A DNA stretch of 9,312 nt from an uncultured Spirochaetia bacterium (GTDB taxonomy: Bacteria; Spirochaetota; UBA4802; JAGODF01): NCBI GenBank assembly GCA_937967705.1, contig CALCJG010000216.1, positions 1 through 9,312 of the forward strand, in the 5' to 3' direction. The notes beneath the pieces are model-generated. The model ran no database searches. It worked only from the letters and a program-made list of their open reading frames with translations, and was not told the origin of the DNA. A program made the position numbers and the translations under genes. Each line of letters begins with the position of its first letter. The stretch's first letter is position 1. This document shows positions 6,726 through 9,312 of the stretch, one piece after another.

Positions 6726-6737
6726 TCCAAGCTTGGA
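6726..6737. promoter_or_regulatory. 12-bp palindrome, candidate operator in the glpAB leader
   Basis: TCCAAGCTTGGA is a perfect 12-bp palindrome, about 10 to 21 bases after the expected transcription start and 20 bases before the glpA start codon. This position would suit a repressor roadblock, for example by a glycerol-3-phosphate-responsive regulator. No regulator gene is in the window, and the palindrome could also be chance. Confidence 0.4.
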
Positions 6738-6757
6738 CAATCAGGAAAAACGATATA

Positions 6758-8392
6758 ATGAAATCCATCGAAACCCAGGCCATCATCTTAGGCGGGGGAG
6801 CCACGGGAACGGGCATTCTGCGCGACCTCTCCCTTCGGGGCGTCAGCTCCGTGCTGATCGAAAAAAACGACATCGCCTCGGGAACGACGGGACGTAATCA
6901 CGGACTGCTGCACTCCGGGGCCCGCTACGCAGTCAAAGACCTGGAATCCGCCAAGGAATGCATCGCGGAAAACCGCATCCTGAAAAAGATCGCCCGCCAC
7001 TGCATAGAAGACACCGGCGGGCTCTTCGTTACCCTGCCGGAAGATGATCCGGACTATCACAACCGGCTCCTGGAATACTGTAAATACGCCGACATCCCCT
7101 GCGAAGAGATCAAGGTGCGCAACGCCCTCCGTATGGAGCCCAATCTCAACAGCGCCATCATGGCGGCGGTCATGGTTCCGGACGGGACCATCGACCCCTT
7201 CCGCCTGAGCTCCGCCAACGTGCTGGACGCGGCGGAACACGGCGCCCGGATCTTTACCCACACCACCCTTCTGGAAATACTCCGCGAGGGGGATGCCGTC
7301 AAAGGCGTACGCTGCCAGGACAGGCACAGCGGAGAGGAATTCACAATTCACGGGGACATTGTGATCAACGCCTCGGGCGTCTGGGGCCAGGGAGTATGCC
7401 GGATGGCGGGGATAGAGCTGAAGATGTTTCCCTCCAAGGGCTCCATGGTCATCATCGATTACCGCATCAACAACGTTGTGGTGAACCGCTGCCGGGTTCC
7501 CTCGGACGGGGACATCATCGTGCCGGGAGACACCGTCTCCATCATCGGCACGACCTCCCGGGAAATCCCCTATGACGATATTGAAAAGCTGACGGTGGAT
7601 GACGACGAGATAGACGTCCTGCTGGCCGACGGCGAGAAGCTCATACCCAACGTATCCCGGACCCGCGTGCTCCGCGCCTACTGCGGGGTAAGGCCCCTGG
7701 TGGCGGTTTCCGGGGAAACCAGCGGCCGGGAGATCAGCCGCGGGATCGTCCTGATAGACCACGAGCAGCGGGACAGCGTCGGGGGATTCGTCACCATCGC
7801 CGGGGGCAAATTGATGACCTACCGGATGATGGCGGAGATGACCTCGGACATGGTCTGCCGCAAGCTGAAAGTTAGGAAGAAATGCACCACACACAAGACC
7901 CCTCTTCCGGGATCGGAGAAGAAAATCACCGAGCGCAAGGGAGTGAAGCTCTTCACGGGCGTATCCCGTTCCGTGGTGGGCTCCACCCTCTACCGGCACG
8001 GAGTACGGGTTAAGAACATACTGGGCCGGGAGAGGAAGAACTACGGGCTCATCTGCGAATGCGAGATGGTCACCGCCGGGGAAATCGAATACGCCCTGAA
8101 GAAGCTGAATGTCAAGGACATCGTGGATCTGCGCCGGCGCACCCGGATCGGCATGGGCCCCTGCCAGGGGGAGCTCTGCTCCTACCGGGCCGCAGGGCTA
8201 TTCGCCGAATTCGGGGCCGCCTCTCCCGAGAAGGCCAACCGGCTGCTGATGGAATTTCTGGAAGAGCGATGGAAGGGAATAAAGCCCATCTTCTGGGGGG
8301 ACGCCCTGAGAGAATGCGAATTTACCTACTGGCTCTACCAGGGCCTTTTCGGACTGGGCGACATCCCCTTTGACGAGGAGGACCCCTCATGA
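6758..8392 (+). CDS. glpA: anaerobic glycerol-3-phosphate dehydrogenase subunit A
   Basis: FAD-containing catalytic subunit that oxidises sn-glycerol 3-phosphate to dihydroxyacetone phosphate, passing electrons through GlpB and GlpC to the quinone pool during anaerobic growth. From ATG 6758 it has 544 residues, very close to the E. coli length. The dinucleotide-binding motif LGGGATGTGILRDL is at 11-24, followed by the conserved S-G-T-T-G-R-N-H-G-L-L-H-S-G-A-R-Y. The C-terminal BFD-type [2Fe-2S] domain has C433-x-C435 and C469-x4-C474, which separates GlpA from the aerobic GlpD type. The only ribosome binding site candidate (AGGA, 6743-6746) is 11 bases away, which is long. A TTG at 6722 would add 12 residues and start inside the palindrome, so it is less likely. 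The stop overlaps the glpB start by 4 bases. Confidence 0.96.
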   Translation: MKSIETQAIILGGGATGTGILRDLSLRGVSSVLIEKNDIASGTTGRNHGLLHSGARYAVKDLESAKECIAENRILKKIARHCIEDTGGLFVTLPEDDPDYHNRLLEYCKYADIPCEEIKVRNALRMEPNLNSAIMAAVMVPDGTIDPFRLSSANVLDAAEHGARIFTHTTLLEILREGDAVKGVRCQDRHSGEEFTIHGDIVINASGVWGQGVCRMAGIELKMFPSKGSMVIIDYRINNVVVNRCRVPSDGDIIVPGDTVSIIGTTSREIPYDDIEKLTVDDDEIDVLLADGEKLIPNVSRTRVLRAYCGVRPLVAVSGETSGREISRGIVLIDHEQRDSVGGFVTIAGGKLMTYRMMAEMTSDMVCRKLKVRKKCTTHKTPLPGSEKKITERKGVKLFTGVSRSVVGSTLYRHGVRVKNILGRERKNYGLICECEMVTAGEIEYALKKLNVKDIVDLRRRTRIGMGPCQGELCSYRAAGLFAEFGAASPEKANRLLMEFLEERWKGIKPIFWGDALRECEFTYWLYQGLFGLGDIPFDEEDPS

Positions 8393-9312
8393 GCTACGAC
8401 TGCCTTATCGTCGGCGGAGGGCTCGCAGGTCTCACCTGCGGCATCAAGTCCGCCGAGGCGGGGTTGAGGACGGGCATCATCTCCTCCGGCATGAGCGCCC
8501 TCCACTTTTCCTCCGGCTCCTTCGACATGGCGGGCTACGACGAACAGGGGGGCGTAGTGTACCGCCCCATGGAACACATCGCCGAAAACCTTTTGAAGAA
8601 CGAGCGGCATCCCTATGCCCGCTGCGGCCTGGAGACCATCCGCGAGGCCATGAACTTTTTTAAGGAAACCCTTTCCCGGGAGGAACTTACCCTCTACAAC
8701 AACGGGGATGACAATCACTTTCACGTCACCACGATGGGCACCATCAAGCCCACATACTTTTCCCAGCAGACTGTGTTTAACGAAAGGATCAAGGAGGCCT
8801 TTTCCCGGCGTCCGAAGATCGCCCTGCTGAACTTCCGGGGTTTCCGGGACTTCTATCCCGATCTCGCCGCGGCCAATCTGCGCAGGACCAGGCTCTTCAA
8901 ACCCTTCGAAATCGTGACGGGGATGATCGATCTGCCGGTTTACCGGCGCACGAGCCGCAATCCCCACGAGTTCCGCTCCATCGACATCGCCCGGATTTTC
9001 GATTCCGATAAATACATTCAGCGCATAGCTCATGAGATCAGGGCCGCCGCGGGGGACGCTCTCTTTGTGGGTCTGCCGGCTTTCATCGGAATCATGCGCT
9101 ACAACCGGATCTATCAGCGCCTCTCGGAAATCACCGGACTCCTGCTCTACGAGATCCCCACCCTGCCGCCCTCCATTCTCGGGATGAGGATCGACACGGC
9201 GCTGAAATCCCGTTTCGCCGACCTCGGCGGCGAATTCGTTGCAGGAGACAGGGTCGTGGGAGGAGAGATCATCGACGGGAGGGTGGATCATATACACACG
9301 GAGAATCACGGC
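8389..9312 (+). CDS. glpB: anaerobic glycerol-3-phosphate dehydrogenase subunit B, 5' part (runs off right edge)
   Basis: Flavoprotein subunit of the GlpABC complex, thought to help dock GlpA and relay electrons to the membrane. 308 codons are visible with no stop. E. coli GlpB has about 419, so roughly the last quarter is missing. The N-terminus MSYDCLIVGGGLAGLTCGIK shows the G-x-G-x-x-G nucleotide-binding motif (9-14). It is followed by the GlpB hallmarks SALHFSSGSFD (36-46), MGTIKPT (112-118), D-F-Y-P-D-L-A-A-A-N-L-R (154-165), E-F-R-S-I-D-I-A-R (195-203) and LPTLPPSILG-like IPTLPPSILG (256-265). ATG 8389 overlaps the glpA stop (ATGA), with GAGGAGG at 8375-8381 as a strong ribosome binding site inside glpA. 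The [4Fe-4S] subunit gene glpC would be expected next, outside the window. Confidence 0.95.
   Translation, partial: MSYDCLIVGGGLAGLTCGIKSAEAGLRTGIISSGMSALHFSSGSFDMAGYDEQGGVVYRPMEHIAENLLKNERHPYARCGLETIREAMNFFKETLSREELTLYNNGDDNHFHVTTMGTIKPTYFSQQTVFNERIKEAFSRRPKIALLNFRGFRDFYPDLAAANLRRTRLFKPFEIVTGMIDLPVYRRTSRNPHEFRSIDIARIFDSDKYIQRIAHEIRAAAGDALFVGLPAFIGIMRYNRIYQRLSEITGLLLYEIPTLPPSILGMRIDTALKSRFADLGGEFVAGDRVVGGEIIDGRVDHIHTENHG

Noticed and set aside
6788..7999. Long open frame of 403 codons on the minus strand opposite glpA.
   Set aside because: It lies wholly antisense to a clear GlpA sequence. The translation is rich in His, Gly, Asp and Val without any domain, as expected of a GC-rich shadow frame.
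8335..9309. Open frame of 324 codons on the minus strand opposite glpB.
   Set aside because: The plus strand encodes unmistakable GlpB motifs through the whole stretch. The antisense product has no recognisable features.

Overview
The window looks like ordinary chromosomal DNA from a moderately GC-rich bacterium. The coding regions are GC-rich and the gaps between genes are AT-rich. The gene set is a Bacteroidetes/Planctomycetes-type inositol-3-phosphate synthase, a zinc-ribbon form of ribosomal protein L28, an atypical RsmD-like methyltransferase, SppA next to a Yip1-like membrane protein, and a glpAB operon. This would fit a free-living anaerobe or facultative anaerobe. A spirochaete is my best guess, but it is only an inference from protein flavour and is not proven by anything here. 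I see no phage genes, insertion sequences, CRISPR arrays, tRNA or rRNA.

Layout. (a) 1-889: the 3' part of an inositol-3-phosphate synthase gene on the plus strand, ending at a strong rho-independent terminator. (b) 955-1086: a 43-codon zinc-ribbon gene on the minus strand. An AT-rich 181-bp region holding three short inverted repeats separates it from the divergent plus-strand permease pair (1268-3034), which is of the DppB-DppC/OppB-OppC type and has no ATPase or binding-protein gene beside it. (c) 3050-3872: two minus-strand genes, a VanZ-family membrane protein and rpmB (L28). (d) 4041-4907: plus-strand genes for a small DUF1858 CxxC protein and an RsmD-like RNA methyltransferase. (e) 4914-6463: a minus-strand pair, sppA followed by a Yip1-family membrane protein, joined by a 4-base ATGA overlap. 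(f) 6681-9312: a near-consensus sigma-70 promoter, a 12-bp perfect palindrome, then glpA and glpB, which overlap by 4 bases. glpB runs off the right edge.

How the genes work together. GlpA and GlpB are two of the three subunits of anaerobic glycerol-3-phosphate dehydrogenase. GlpC probably follows outside the window. SppA and the Yip1-like protein are probably co-translated membrane proteins. The two permeases should form one transmembrane channel that depends on ATPases and a solute-binding protein encoded elsewhere. The remaining genes look like single housekeeping units. Two plus/minus pairs converge almost end to end (gaps of 15 and 6 bases) and two regions are divergent (1087-1267 and 3873-4040).

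I did not find a clearly new biological system. The points most worth a second look are the tiny zinc-ribbon gene with its palindrome-rich divergent region, the promoter-palindrome arrangement in front of glpAB, the overlapping short ORF at the start of sppA (which lacks a Shine-Dalgarno sequence), and the unusual motif set of the RsmD-like enzyme.
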